Below are positions 1 through 8,304 of a stretch of DNA of 64,000 bases, piece after piece (position 1 is the stretch's first letter; each line of letters begins with the position of its first letter). A program made the translations under genes and the position numbers. This DNA comes from Methylotenera_A sp044222005 (GTDB taxonomy: Bacteria > Pseudomonadota > Gammaproteobacteria > Burkholderiales > Methylophilaceae). The notes beneath the pieces were generated by a model. That model did no database searches. It was not told the origin of the DNA and worked only from the letters and a program-made list of their open reading frames with translations. The stretch spans positions 1 through 64,000 of the forward strand of contig JBGANY010000011.1 in the NCBI GenBank assembly GCA_044222005.1. The letters run 5' to 3'.

Positions 1-1
1 C

Positions 2-385
2 TTCGAGCTGCTCGTCGACGGCGCCGTGCTCGCCCAGGCCATCGCCCCCGTGACCGTCGCCAACCAGCGGACCTACGGCCGCGCCTTCGCCCGCTACAGC
101 ACGCCCCAGTCCGGCAACCACACGCTCGCCATCCGCATCCGGCGGAACATCCCCGCCGGCGAGGAAGTCTTCCAGCTCGTCGACAATGTCGCGGCGGTGT
201 GCTACGCCAACTGCGACGGCTCCACCGTGAGCCCCACCCTCACCGCCAACGACTTCCAGTGCTTCCTGGACCGCTACGTCTCCGGCGACGCCTACGCCAA
301 CTGCGATGGATCGACCACCAGCCCCGTGCTGTCCGCGAACGACTTCCAGTGCTTCATCAACACATTCGCCGGCGGCTGCCCCTGA
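2..385 (+). CDS. GC-type dockerin domain protein, C-terminal part (foreign segment)
   Basis: The frame is open from the first bases of the window, so this is the 3' end of a longer gene. The last ~60 residues are two ~30-residue repeats of the pattern YANCDGST..P.L.ANDFQCF, ending in GGC. From family knowledge, this is the cysteine-containing 'GC-type dockerin' found at the C-terminus of many exported proteins of Phycisphaerae planctomycetes; the N-D-G spacing resembles a dockerin calcium loop. The part upstream has no recognisable domain. Codon use is strongly GC-rich (third positions nearly all G or C), unlike everything after about 1190. The full protein and its catalytic or adhesive domain are not visible here. 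Confidence 0.75.
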   Translation, partial: FELLVDGAVLAQAIAPVTVANQRTYGRAFARYSTPQSGNHTLAIRIRRNIPAGEEVFQLVDNVAAVCYANCDGSTVSPTLTANDFQCFLDRYVSGDAYANCDGSTTSPVLSANDFQCFINTFAGGCP

Positions 386-390
386 TCGGC

Positions 391-1176
391 TCAGTCGCCC
401 GCGATCAGCGCCGCGGCCATCTGGTGGTTGAGCGCGTGCCCGGACCTGTACGCCACGATCTCCCCCTGGATCGGCCGCCCGACGAGCGACAGGTCGCCGA
501 TCAGGTCCAGCAGCTTGTGCCGCGCGGGCTCATCGGCAAAGCGGTAGGCGTTGTCGACCGGGCCGTCCGGGCCGATCACGAGCATGTCCCGCGCCGAGAG
601 ATGCGCAAAGAGCCCCGCTTTCTTCATCGCCTCGGCTTCGGCAAGTGTGCAGAACGTCCGCGCGGGCGCCACATCCTTCGCGTACGTGCCCGAGGCCGAG
701 TCGTACGAAGCTGTGTGCGGCGCGATGGGCGCCCCCGGGCCATAGTCCAGCTCGTAGCGGTACAGGCAGCCCGATCCCGACCGTGGCCGCGCCGTGATGC
801 GAGAGCCGTGCGGGCCCGTCACCGTCGTCTCGCGCCCGATGCGCAGCGGCTCGATCGAAGCGCCGCCGAATCGCAGGCTAGCCTCCCACAGGGCCCGGAC
901 CAGCGGCGCCGCCGAGCCGTCAAAGATCGGGACCTCCGGGCCCCGGACCTCCACCGTGATGTCCGTGATGCCCAGGCCCTCGATCGCGGAGAGAACGTGT
1001 TCCACCGTGACCAGCTCCGCGGCGCCGGCCCGGAGCGTGGTGTTGCGCTGCGGCACCCCCGCCGGAGGCGCGGCCACGCGGCCCACGTGCGCCCCGACTC
1101 GCGACGAGTCCGGCACATCAGCGCGGAGGAACCCGACGCCGGCCCCCGCCGGCGCGGGTAGAAACGTCACCGCCGC
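391..1176 (-). CDS. lpxC: UDP-3-O-acyl-N-acetylglucosamine deacetylase, N-terminally truncated (foreign segment)
   Basis: LpxC is the zinc deacetylase that commits UDP-GlcNAc acyl intermediates to lipid A synthesis. Visible family motifs are TVEHVLSA (first zinc His), EVPIFDGSA, HKLLDLIGDL (second His and Asp) and SGHALN near the C-terminus (catalytic His). The protein ends normally at 391. Its N-terminus is missing: homology can be followed to ...AAVTFLPAPAG, which in complete LpxC proteins is preceded by ~20 more residues with the GxGLHSG motif, and the sequence then runs into the junction with glgA. A GTG at 1170 allows an open frame but is not a believable start. The GC-rich codon use matches the dockerin gene beside it, and the two are tail to tail, 5 bp apart. 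Probably from a planctomycete. Confidence 0.85.
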   Translation of the reverse strand, partial: AAVTFLPAPAGAGVGFLRADVPDSSRVGAHVGRVAAPPAGVPQRNTTLRAGAAELVTVEHVLSAIEGLGITDITVEVRGPEVPIFDGSAAPLVRALWEASLRFGGASIEPLRIGRETTVTGPHGSRITARPRSGSGCLYRYELDYGPGAPIAPHTASYDSASGTYAKDVAPARTFCTLAEAEAMKKAGLFAHLSARDMLVIGPDGPVDNAYRFADEPARHKLLDLIGDLSLVGRPIQGEIVAYRSGHALNHQMAAALIAGD

Positions 1177-1196
1177 AGGATGACACTGTAGTCATG
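1177..1196. other. Junction between GC-rich foreign segment and betaproteobacterial sequence
   Basis: Left of this interval, LpxC homology is continuous to its AAVTFLP stretch. Right of it, GlgA homology is continuous to its NPGQVS stretch. Neither gene's homology crosses. The two genes lie on the same strand but in different frames, so the longer open frame 1118-2263 is an out-of-frame accident with a meaningless 20-odd-residue tail. Base composition changes abruptly here. A break that truncates two housekeeping genes at once is what an assembly or amplification chimera looks like. Confidence 0.85.
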
Positions 1197-2263
1197 GAAA
1201 CTTGGCCTGGGTTTTTTTGTGCCAAGTCATTGAAACTGGCTTCCAGGGCTTTATCGCCACTGCCTAAAATTGCAAACTGGCAGCCTTGTGCGATGAGCTG
1301 AGGCATGATTCCGGGTAACAAATCCAGCCCTTTTTGATGCGTGAGCCGGCTCACTATGCCCAACAATGGTGCATCTGCATCAATATGAAGCCCAAGCTGT
1401 TCCTGCAATGCTTTTTTAACCGCCGCTTTCCCCGAGAGATCGCTGGCGCTGTAATTCTTGATGAGACTGGGATCTTTTTCGGGAGACCATTCTTCCGTAT
1501 CAATGCCATTTAAAATGCCGGTCAAATCATCCTTGCGGATTTGCAGCAGACCCTGCATGCCAAAACCAAAGGTTTCCGTTTGAATCTCCTGTGCATAGGT
1601 CGGGCTCACCGTGCTCAATTTGTCCGAATAAAAAAGCCCCGCCTTCAAAAACGAAATTTTGCCATGATATTCAAAACCGCCGATTTGAAAATTCTCTATC
1701 GGGAGTTCTAATGCTTTTAGCCAGCTGACATCAAAATTGCCCTGAAAGGCGAGGTTGTGCAGGCATAAAATCGACCTAGTGGATGAAGAATCCAGCAGTT
1801 TCATATAGGCAGGCGCCAAGGCAGTTTGCCAGTCATTGCATTGAATCAGGTCTGGCTGCCAGCTCTGAAGAGGGCTGTGTTTACTGCAAAGCAAGCTGGC
1901 CACGCGGGAAAGCACGCCAAATCTGAGTGCATTGTCCAGCCACTCAACGCCATGCTTGTCGCTGTAAGGACCGCCATTGCGTTCATACAGTTGCGTATTC
2001 TGAATTGCGATTACGTCGGTATCGCTATCTGGCATTTTTCCCATTAATAGCGTGCAGGTCTGGCCAAGCACTTCAATGGTGGCGACTGGTGAAGCAGCTC
2101 TTAGTTTTTCTAAAACTGCCCGGTAGCCCGGTAGCAGTATTTTAATGTCGCCGTCAAATTCCGCCAGATTGTTCAAGGCCTTGGGCAGGGCGCCGCTTAC
2201 GTCGGCGAGGCCGCCTGTTTTAATGAGCGGGTAAGCTTCTGAAGTGGCAAATAAGACGCGCAA
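1190..2263 (-). CDS. glgA: Glycogen synthase, C-terminus lost at the junction
   Basis: GlgA (GT5 family) transfers glucose from ADP-glucose to the growing alpha-1,4-glucan. The N-terminal half is clear: start region VLFATSEAYPLIKTGGLADV with the ADP-glucose-binding KTGGL, then the GT5 catalytic domain and the start of the second Rossmann domain (GIVSRLTHQKGLDLL). About 356 residues remain of the usual ~480; the last ~120, including the E-x7-E catalytic region, are missing. The start is a TTG preceded by GAAGG at about 2270. It faces away from crcB. With glgB and glgC some 9-11 kb further on it completes glycogen synthesis, so the real genome presumably carries an intact copy. Confidence 0.9.
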
Positions 2264-2319
2264 AATATACCTTCTTTATCATGACGTTGATACGTTATTA
2301 TAGTGCATAAACAAATGGC

Positions 2320-2325
2320 TATAAT
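2320..2325 (+). promoter_or_regulatory. Possible -10 element before crcB
   Basis: A perfect TATAAT lies 22 bp before the crcB start codon. No good -35 element is found at 16-18 bp. The reverse strand also has a TATAAT (2297-2302), 34 bp before the glgA start, so the short gap probably carries divergent promoters. Confidence 0.35.
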
Positions 2326-2346
2326 ATAGCCTTAGGGGGTCATAGC

Positions 2347-2730
2347 ATGGGATTGAACGGTTTTGTGGCCGTAGGGGCTGGCGCAGCACTTGGCGCCTGG
2401 CTACGTTGGGGATTGGGCATCATGCTGAATGCGACGTTGCCTGCATTGCCGCTGGGTACTTTGGCGGCAAATCTGGTGGGCGGTTACTTGATGGGCTTGA
2501 CGATAGGCGTGTTTGCTTTGACTTCTAGCTTTTCGCCCGAGGTTCGGCTTTTTGTCACCACAGGCTTTCTTGGAGGATTAACCACCTTTTCCACATTCTC
2601 TGCCGAAGCGGCTACTTTGCTTGCACGCGGGCAATATGGCTGGGCGGCTGCTCATGTATTGATTCATGTATTGGGTTCGCTGGCCTTAACCGGCTTGGGC
2701 ATACTTACAATACAGCTGATAAGGGGTTGA
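2347..2730 (+). CDS. crcB: Fluoride channel/exporter CrcB (Fluc)
   Basis: Fluc proteins are small dual-topology membrane channels that let fluoride leave the cell. At 127 residues this has the usual size, with four hydrophobic segments. Diagnostic motifs are GAxLRW near residue 20, the pore Asn in LAANLVGGY, and GFLGGLTTFSTFS, which carries the fluoride-coordinating Phe and Thr/Ser residues and the central Na+ site. The start is an ATG with an AGGGGG ribosome site 8 bp upstream. It is followed after 4 bp by a DUF190 gene, a common arrangement for crcB. I looked for a fluoride riboswitch in the leader and did not find the conserved pseudoknot sequence. Confidence 0.95.
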   Translation: MGLNGFVAVGAGAALGAWLRWGLGIMLNATLPALPLGTLAANLVGGYLMGLTIGVFALTSSFSPEVRLFVTTGFLGGLTTFSTFSAEAATLLARGQYGWAAAHVLIHVLGSLALTGLGILTIQLIRG

Positions 2731-2734
2731 TGCG

Positions 2735-3052
2735 ATGCAAGGAATTTACCTGAAGTTATTCGTTCCCGAGACATTACACCACCATGGCGATTTGTTATAC
2801 GAGTGGATTCTGAAGCAAGCCGAAGCCATTGGCATTCCGGGTGGGTCGGCTGTACGTGCCTTGGCGGGATTTGGCCGCAACGGACGCTTGCATGAACAGC
2901 ACTTTTTTGAATTGGCAGGAGAGTTGCCGATTATCATGGAGTTTTTTGCGACAGATGAAGCAATCAATCGGCTGTTAGCGTTGCTAGCGGCAGAAAATCA
3001 TGCATTGTTTTACATTAAGTTTCACGCTGAAGCGGCCATTGTAGGTGAATAG
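2735..3052 (+). CDS. DUF190 family protein
   Basis: A 105-residue soluble protein with the DUF190 pattern: Y.KLFVPE at the N-terminus, GIPGGSAVRALAGFG in the centre, and ELPIIMEFF before the final helix. The family has a PII-like fold and is often encoded beside crcB; its biochemical role is not established. The gene starts 4 bp after the crcB stop, so the two are almost certainly co-transcribed and may be translationally coupled. A role in sensing or modulating fluoride or anion transport is an inference from context only. The bidirectional terminator after it ends the operon. Confidence 0.85.
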   Translation: MQGIYLKLFVPETLHHHGDLLYEWILKQAEAIGIPGGSAVRALAGFGRNGRLHEQHFFELAGELPIIMEFFATDEAINRLLALLAAENHALFYIKFHAEAAIVGE

Positions 3053-3114
3053 CTGATGATACGGTGCTGCATTTTTAATGCGGCAATATTGCCAATGACG
3101 TAGTTAAAATCAAT

Positions 3115-3152
3115 AAAAAACCCGACTAATCTTAATAAAAGTCGGGTTTTTT
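3115..3152. terminator. Bidirectional intrinsic terminator between DUF190 gene and rne
   Basis: A stem of AAAAAACCCGACT paired with AGTCGGGTTTTTT around a 12-base loop. It reads as a GC stem followed by a T-run on both strands, as expected between two convergent genes. Confidence 0.9.
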
Positions 3153-3179
3153 AATTTAGGAACAACTAATTTTAACTAT

Positions 3180-5747
3180 TTATTTCTGGGTTTCCACCAT
3201 CACCAACGGTGCGTCATCCGCTTTGGATTCAGCGTCTTTCTTCCAGTTCGGCGCTTTACGCGGGGCTTTTGGTGTTGCAGGTTCAGCCACAGGCGCGGCC
3301 ATTTTTGCATCGCCTTTGGTTTCCACAAGCTGTAAACCGCTTGCGGCCAAATCGAGCGGTTTTGCCGATTTAGGTTTGCGTGCAGCAGGTTTCTTCTCAG
3401 CCTTCGCCTTTGGGGCCGTTTCTGGCGCGCCAGCAACTTCAGCTACTGGCTCTCCTGATTTTGTAGCTTTTTTAGGTTTGCCGGGCGCTTTTATCGCCTT
3501 TTCAACAACAGGCTCAGAAACTAATACTGGCGCTGTCGCTACAGCATGCTCTTTTGGAGCAGGTTCATTCTGGACCAGGTCATTTGGCACAAAAGCTGGT
3601 GTGGCGGCATCTTGTTCGCGTGACATCTCACGATTTTGGTCACGGTTGGCATCGCGATTTTTGTTGCGATTGCGTCCACCGCGGCGGCTGCGGCCGCTGC
3701 GTTCTTGACGCGGTGCCTGATTGGTATCTGCCGCGATGCTGTCGGCAGCCGTTGCTGGAGCAATTGCTTCAGCTTTCTCGGCACGGTTTTCGACGGGTCT
3801 TTCTGGACGCGGCGTACGCTCAGGACGCGCTTGATTGCCAGATTGTGGCTGACTGGCTTGCTGTGGGCGCTGCCCTTGTTGCGGCCTGTCGCCACGCTCG
3901 CTAGTGCTTATATTAGCCCGGTCGCGATTGCTGCGGTTGCGGTTGCGGTCACGGTCACGGTTGCGGTCACGGTCACGGGAGCTATCGCGAGCCTCGCGTG
4001 CGGTTTTGTCTTCCGCTTTTTCTTCAACCTTGACTTCGCCCGTGCCTCCCAGCCACTTTTTAATGCGACTTAAGAATGAGGTTTTGGCAGCCGGCGCAGC
4101 TGGTTTTTCGGCTGTAACTCTTTCTTCAACAATCGGCGCAGAGGTGGCAGGCGTGATGCCCTTCACCAACGCCTCGGGCGAACTTGGTTTTGCCTCTTCG
4201 CTCAGGCCGCGCACATAAGCAGTTTCAGCAGGCAATTCCACCATTTTATAGCTGGCCTGCGCGGTTTCTTCGTTAACATCATCATGCTTGATGCGCGTGA
4301 TGCTGTAGTTTGGCGTTTCCATATGGATATTGGGAATCAATATCACTTCCACGCCCATACGCTGCTCGATTTTGTGGATATCAGCACGTTTTTCGTTTAA
4401 CAGGAAGGTAGCGGCTTCAACTGGCAATTGCACCTGAATGATCGCGCTGTTGTCTTTCATGGCTTCTTCTTGCGTAATGCGCAAGATATGCAATGCGGTA
4501 GACTCGATGCCGCGGATATGCCCGGTGCCGCTGCAACGCGGGCAAGCGGCATGATTGGTTTCGCCCAGGCTGGGACGCAGGCGCTGGCGTGACAATTCAA
4601 GCAAACCAAAGCGTGAAATCTTGCCGGTCTGTACGCGCGCACGGTCAGCGTGCAGGGCATCGCGCAGGGCATTTTCTACTTCGCGCTGGTTGCGCTGGCT
4701 TTCCATGTCGATAAAATCGATTACCACCAAACCGCCCAAATCGCGCAAACGCAATTGGCGCGCAACTTCTTCGGCGGCTTCCAGATTGGTGTTAAAGGCG
4801 GTTTGTTCGATGTCGCTGCCTTTGATTGAGCGGCCAGAATTGACGTCAACCGACACCAGCGCTTCGGTATGGTCGATGACGATCGCACCGCCGGAAGGCA
4901 AGCGGACTTCACGTGAAAAAGCGGATTCGATCTGGTGTTCGATTTGAAAGCGCGAGAATAGCGGCACTTCATCCTGATACAGTTTTACGCGTGTCACATT
5001 GCCAGGCATCACATGGTTCATGAATTGCACGGCCTGTTCGTATACATCAGGCGTATCGATTAGAATCTCGCCAATATCCGCGCTGAAATAATCACGGATT
5101 GCGCGAATGACCAGGCTGCCTTCCTGATAGATCAGAAACGCCCCGGCCTGGATATGCGAAGCTTCTTCAACTGCAGTCCATAGTTGTGTAAGGTAGTTCA
5201 GATCCCACTGCAGTTCTTCTGCAGTACGGCCGATACCGGCGGTACGCGCGATGATACTCATGCCTTTCGGCACTTCCAGTTGCGCCATTACGTCGCGCAG
5301 TTCGTTGCGTTCCTCGCCCTCGATGCGGCGCGAAACGCCACCGCCACGCGGGTTGTTCGGCATCAACACCAGATAGCGGCCTGCCAAAGAGATGAAAGTG
5401 GTAAGCGCCGCGCCCTTATTGCCGCGCTCATCTTTATCGACTTGAACGATGAGTTCCTGGCCTTCTTTAATCACGTCTTGAATGCGGGTTTTACCGCCTT
5501 CGGATTTGTCCGAGAAATAGCTGCGGGAAATTTCCTTGAAGGGTAAAAAGCCGTGACGTTCTGTACCGTAATCGACAAATGCGGCTTCTAGTGAGGGCTC
5601 TACCCGGGTGATGACACCTTTGTAGATATTGCCTTTGCGCTGTTCTTTTCCAGCGTGCTCGATGTCCAAATCAACAAGCTTTTGCCCATCGACAATCGCA
5701 ACGCGTAATTCTTCCGATTGCGTTGCATTAAATAACATGCGTTTCAT
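3180..5747 (-). CDS. rne: Ribonuclease E
   Basis: RNase E is the essential endonuclease that starts mRNA decay and matures rRNA and tRNAs. At 855 residues it is shorter than the E. coli enzyme (1061). The N-terminal catalytic half is complete: MKRMLFNATQSEELRVA start, S1 domain (about 35-125) with GNIYKG, the 5' sensor, the DNase I-like subdomain with IDVNSG and VVIDFIDM (magnesium Asp residues), and the zinc link CPRCSGTG near residue 405. From about 520 the tail is low complexity with two Arg-rich blocks (D-R/N-R repeats near 600 and a RSRRGGRNRN region near 700), probable RNA-binding sites of a degradosome scaffold, then a Lys/Ala/Pro-rich end. The long leader suggests feedback control on its own mRNA, as in E. 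coli. Confidence 0.97.
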   Translation of the reverse strand: MKRMLFNATQSEELRVAIVDGQKLVDLDIEHAGKEQRKGNIYKGVITRVEPSLEAAFVDYGTERHGFLPFKEISRSYFSDKSEGGKTRIQDVIKEGQELIVQVDKDERGNKGAALTTFISLAGRYLVLMPNNPRGGGVSRRIEGEERNELRDVMAQLEVPKGMSIIARTAGIGRTAEELQWDLNYLTQLWTAVEEASHIQAGAFLIYQEGSLVIRAIRDYFSADIGEILIDTPDVYEQAVQFMNHVMPGNVTRVKLYQDEVPLFSRFQIEHQIESAFSREVRLPSGGAIVIDHTEALVSVDVNSGRSIKGSDIEQTAFNTNLEAAEEVARQLRLRDLGGLVVIDFIDMESQRNQREVENALRDALHADRARVQTGKISRFGLLELSRQRLRPSLGETNHAACPRCSGTGHIRGIESTALHILRITQEEAMKDNSAIIQVQLPVEAATFLLNEKRADIHKIEQRMGVEVILIPNIHMETPNYSITRIKHDDVNEETAQASYKMVELPAETAYVRGLSEEAKPSSPEALVKGITPATSAPIVEERVTAEKPAAPAAKTSFLSRIKKWLGGTGEVKVEEKAEDKTAREARDSSRDRDRNRDRDRNRNRSNRDRANISTSERGDRPQQGQRPQQASQPQSGNQARPERTPRPERPVENRAEKAEAIAPATAADSIAADTNQAPRQERSGRSRRGGRNRNKNRDANRDQNREMSREQDAATPAFVPNDLVQNEPAPKEHAVATAPVLVSEPVVEKAIKAPGKPKKATKSGEPVAEVAGAPETAPKAKAEKKPAARKPKSAKPLDLAASGLQLVETKGDAKMAAPVAEPATPKAPRKAPNWKKDAESKADDAPLVMVETQK
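3932..3979. repeat. Hexanucleotide tandem repeat inside rne
   Basis: Eight consecutive 6-bp units of TGCGGT, CACGGT or CACGGG. On the coding strand they give alternating Asp-Arg and Asn-Arg. The unit is two codons, so copy number could vary without breaking the frame, changing the length of the Arg-rich RNA-binding segment. Confidence 0.85.
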
Positions 5748-6270
5748 TGTGTGCTCCCGCGCTCATGCGGGCAGACAGGTTGTACTTTAGGATTAAAGTT
5801 CTGAAGTTGTGATTTTACCCAGACATGGTCTAAGTCTTGTTTTAATCGTGCGCTTTATGTGGCGCAACACGATGCAGCTGAGATCAACCGTGCCTGCAGA
5901 AAAAGCCGGCATTGCAAATCGCGGAGAGTTTCTACGATATGCCGATTGATTAAGTATGGTTTTGCTACATCTTAAAATATATGCCGGCGTTTGATTTTTC
6001 TCATACCTTTATCAACACGGGGGCATAAATCCGTTAAAATTCTGTCTTCAGTAACTTTAGTCGCGTTTATGTTTATTTGTCTGCGGCGGCTAGAGCGCAA
6101 TTTTTTATCGCTACTTTAAATATGGCGAGCGGTATTAGCCAAGTATTTTTTGTCACGTTTAGCTGTTATTGAGATACGCTAAAGCGATTTAGATTCAATA
6201 ACATGCTAAGTATAGGCGTTATCGCCCATTTTAGCAAAATATAAAGTCAAGCAAATTAAAGTTGAGCAAA
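5748..6270. promoter_or_regulatory. Long divergent leader between rne and rluC
   Basis: About 520 bp without a believable gene, between two genes reading outward. This is the only gene-free stretch over 300 bp. The rne-proximal part (5748-5990) probably encodes a long rne 5' leader, as in enterobacteria, where RNase E binds leader hairpins to repress itself. The region also contains AT-rich stretches around 5970-6250 suitable for promoters of both genes; I cannot place a clean -35/-10 pair. Confidence 0.6.
5845..5873 (-). promoter_or_regulatory. Hairpin in the predicted rne leader
   Basis: ATCGTG at 5845-5850 pairs with CACGAT at 5868-5873, with an inner CGC/GCG pair (5851-5853 and 5862-5864), about 100 bp upstream of the rne start codon. 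It is a candidate for a leader structure used in autoregulation; no function can be read from sequence alone. Confidence 0.4.
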
Positions 6271-7278
6271 ATGATGATGCAAACAGAACGAAATAAAATG
6301 ATAGGCGCACATGCGGTTGCCAATTTAACCGTCGACGAGGCGAGCGATGGGCAGCGTATTGACAATTTCCTCGCCAAAACACTTAAAGGCGTGCCCAAAA
6401 GCCATATTTACCGCATTTTGCGCAGCGGCGAGGTGCGCGTCAATAAAGGCCGCATCGATGCTTCGTACAAACTTGTTCTGGGCGATGTCGTGCGCGTGCC
6501 GCCGATACGCGTGGCAGCCAGTGAAAAGGAAGTGATGAATGCGCCGGCAACTGCAGTATTAGAAAAAACCATTATTTTCGAAGACGATGCGCTATTGGTG
6601 ATTGATAAACCAGCAGGGTTTGCAGTGCACGGCGGCAGTGGTGTGAGCCGCGGCGTGATTGAACAACTGCGGCTGGAGCGCCCGAAAGCGAAATTTCTGG
6701 AGCTGGTGCACCGGCTGGACCGCGAAACTTCTGGTGTGCTCTTGCTGGCTAAAAAACGTGCGGCATTGGTGGCTTTGCATGAGGCAATTCGCAACAATCA
6801 AACCGATAAGCGCTATTTAATGCTGGTTGCAGGCGAGTGGACTGAAAAAAAGAAGCGCGTGGTGTTAGATTTGCAGAAGTATGTATTGCCTAACGGCGAA
6901 CGCCGTGTGAATGTGGTAACCGATAAAAGCAAGGATAAATATGATGAGGCACAAGTTTCAGAAACTATCTTTTATCTGAAACAGCGTTTTGTCGGGTTCA
7001 GTTTGCTTGAAGCGCAGCTTGTTACAGGACGCACCCACCAGCTTCGCGTGCAATTGGCGCACCTGAGGTTTCCGATTGTTGGGGATGACAAGTATGGCGA
7101 CTTTGCGCTTAACAAATCGCTGGTAAAAAAGGGTTTAAAACGCATGTTTTTACACTCTGCTGAAACAAATCTGCGGCATCCTGTGTCTGGAGAAAAACTG
7201 AAATTAGTGGCGCCTTTGCCGGTTGAATTACAAAAATTTATCGAAAAACTGGAAAAGGGTGGTGAAGGTAATGGCTAA
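6271..7278 (+). CDS. rluC: 23S rRNA pseudouridine synthase, RluC/RluD type
   Basis: Makes pseudouridines in 23S rRNA. The protein has an N-terminal S4 RNA-binding domain (GQRIDNFL..., about 25-85) and a RluA-type catalytic domain with HRLDRETSG, which carries the catalytic Asp, and later GRTHQLRVQLAHLRFPIVGD. Divergent transcription from rne matches the classical rne/rluC arrangement, so RluC (positions 955, 2504 and 2580 in E. coli) is the best assignment. The open frame extends to a TTG at 6262, but ATG at 6271 or 6274 is more likely. The stop overlaps the next gene's start by 8 bp (ATGGCTAA), suggesting translational coupling. Confidence 0.92.
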   Translation: MMMQTERNKMIGAHAVANLTVDEASDGQRIDNFLAKTLKGVPKSHIYRILRSGEVRVNKGRIDASYKLVLGDVVRVPPIRVAASEKEVMNAPATAVLEKTIIFEDDALLVIDKPAGFAVHGGSGVSRGVIEQLRLERPKAKFLELVHRLDRETSGVLLLAKKRAALVALHEAIRNNQTDKRYLMLVAGEWTEKKKRVVLDLQKYVLPNGERRVNVVTDKSKDKYDEAQVSETIFYLKQRFVGFSLLEAQLVTGRTHQLRVQLAHLRFPIVGDDKYGDFALNKSLVKKGLKRMFLHSAETNLRHPVSGEKLKLVAPLPVELQKFIEKLEKGGEGNG

Positions 7279-7927
7279 ACAGTTTGATTTAATCGTATGG
7301 GATTGGGATGGCACGCTGGCTGATTCCGCCGGCATGATTACCAACGCCATTGTAGATGCCGCCGCGCAGGTGGGCTTGCCAGCGCTGAGCCCGGATGCGG
7401 CGCGCAATATCATCGGGCTTGGGCTGAGAGAGTCTATTCATGCGTTGTACGGTGATATTCCCGCAGATCAGGCGCAAGCCCTGGCTGCGCAATACAGTGC
7501 GAATTATTATGCAGGCGAGCAGGCGATCCCCTTGTTCGACGGGGCAAAAGAAACCATTATTGAGCTTAACCGGCGCGGCTATAAACTGGCCGTGGCGACA
7601 GGCAAGGGCAGGCGCGGGCTAAATCTGGCCTTGCAGCATTGTGGTCTGGGTGGTTACTTTCATGCTACGCGTACCATGGACGAGTGTTTTTCCAAACCGC
7701 ATCCGCAAATGCTGGATGAAATCATGGATGCTTGCGTAATACCCCCCGAACGAACTTTGATGATCGGCGATACCAGCTATGATTTGCAGATGGCCAAAAA
7801 TGCTGATGTGCAGGCAGTTGCAGTGACCTATGGAGCGCAATCACATGATAAATTATTGAGTTACAATAGCATTGAAATGTTCCATCAATTTGATGAGTTA
7901 AGCGCCTGGTTATTGACCCATGCATAA
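7271..7927 (+). CDS. HAD-family hydrolase (phosphoglycolate phosphatase-like)
   Basis: A 218-residue HAD subfamily IA phosphatase. Motif I is DWDGTL (nucleophile and acid/base Asp), motif II VATGKG, motif III Lys in SKPHPQM, motif IV MIGDTSYD; a helical cap lies between motifs I and II. This set is typical of Gph/PGMB-like phosphatases, but substrate cannot be read from sequence. The open frame continues upstream to 7223; I chose ATG 7271 because the motif I strand begins there and the codon overlaps the rluC stop as ATGGCTAA. The gene also overlaps the next by 8 bp. An rluC-HAD pair is common in betaproteobacteria. Confidence 0.88.
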   Translation: MAKQFDLIVWDWDGTLADSAGMITNAIVDAAAQVGLPALSPDAARNIIGLGLRESIHALYGDIPADQAQALAAQYSANYYAGEQAIPLFDGAKETIIELNRRGYKLAVATGKGRRGLNLALQHCGLGGYFHATRTMDECFSKPHPQMLDEIMDACVIPPERTLMIGDTSYDLQMAKNADVQAVAVTYGAQSHDKLLSYNSIEMFHQFDELSAWLLTHA

Positions 7928-8291
7928 AAACACCATTGTTTTAGATAGCCGTGATTTGCACGAAAAGTCGCTAGGTCTGCGTTTTCCCTTGCCGCAGTTA
8001 GGGGAATTCGCCACCGGATTTGTGGTGCGCTATCAAGGCAAGGCGCATGCCTATGTGAATCAGTGTGCGCATGTGCCGGTCGAGCTCGACTGGAATGAGG
8101 GTGAATTTTTTACGGTGAGTAAGGATTATCTGATTTGTGCCACGCATGGCGCGCATTATCGGCCTGATAACGGTTTTTGCGTGATGGGGCCATGCAAAGG
8201 CAAAAGCTTGCAAATGTTGCCTGTTACCGAGCAGAATCATCAAATTACCATCCATATCGACCAACTTCATCAATTACATAGAAAACCCTGA
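7920..8291 (+). CDS. Rieske [2Fe-2S] ferredoxin-like protein
   Basis: A 123-residue soluble protein with the Rieske cluster ligands Cys49-x-His51 and Cys73-x2-His76 (NQCAHV and LICATHGAHY). It has no membrane anchor and resembles the ferredoxin components of aromatic dioxygenases, but no oxygenase is near. The start overlaps the HAD gene by 8 bp, and the sppA-like gene begins 13 bp after its stop, so rluC, HAD, Rieske and protease genes form one tight operon. An electron-transfer role is family knowledge; its partner is unknown. Confidence 0.88.
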   Translation: MHKNTIVLDSRDLHEKSLGLRFPLPQLGEFATGFVVRYQGKAHAYVNQCAHVPVELDWNEGEFFTVSKDYLICATHGAHYRPDNGFCVMGPCKGKSLQMLPVTEQNHQITIHIDQLHQLHRKP

Positions 8292-8304
8292 ATAGGAAAA
8301 GAGC

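Noticed and set aside
199..1161. A 320-residue open frame on the plus strand
   Set aside because: It is the GC-rich shadow of lpxC, with Arg/Pro/Ala-rich nonsense composition.
1118..1196. A GlgA protein with an unusual Gly/Arg-rich C-terminus
   Set aside because: The tail is lpxC sequence read in a wrong frame across the junction; glgA homology ends at about 1196.
2264..2346. Fluoride riboswitch before crcB
   Set aside because: The leader is short and AT-rich and lacks the conserved fluoride-riboswitch GG.GATG core and pseudoknot partner.
3223..4218. Several plus-strand open frames across the rne tail
   Set aside because: They are shadows of the low-complexity coding sequence with Ala/Val/Leu-rich repetitive translations.
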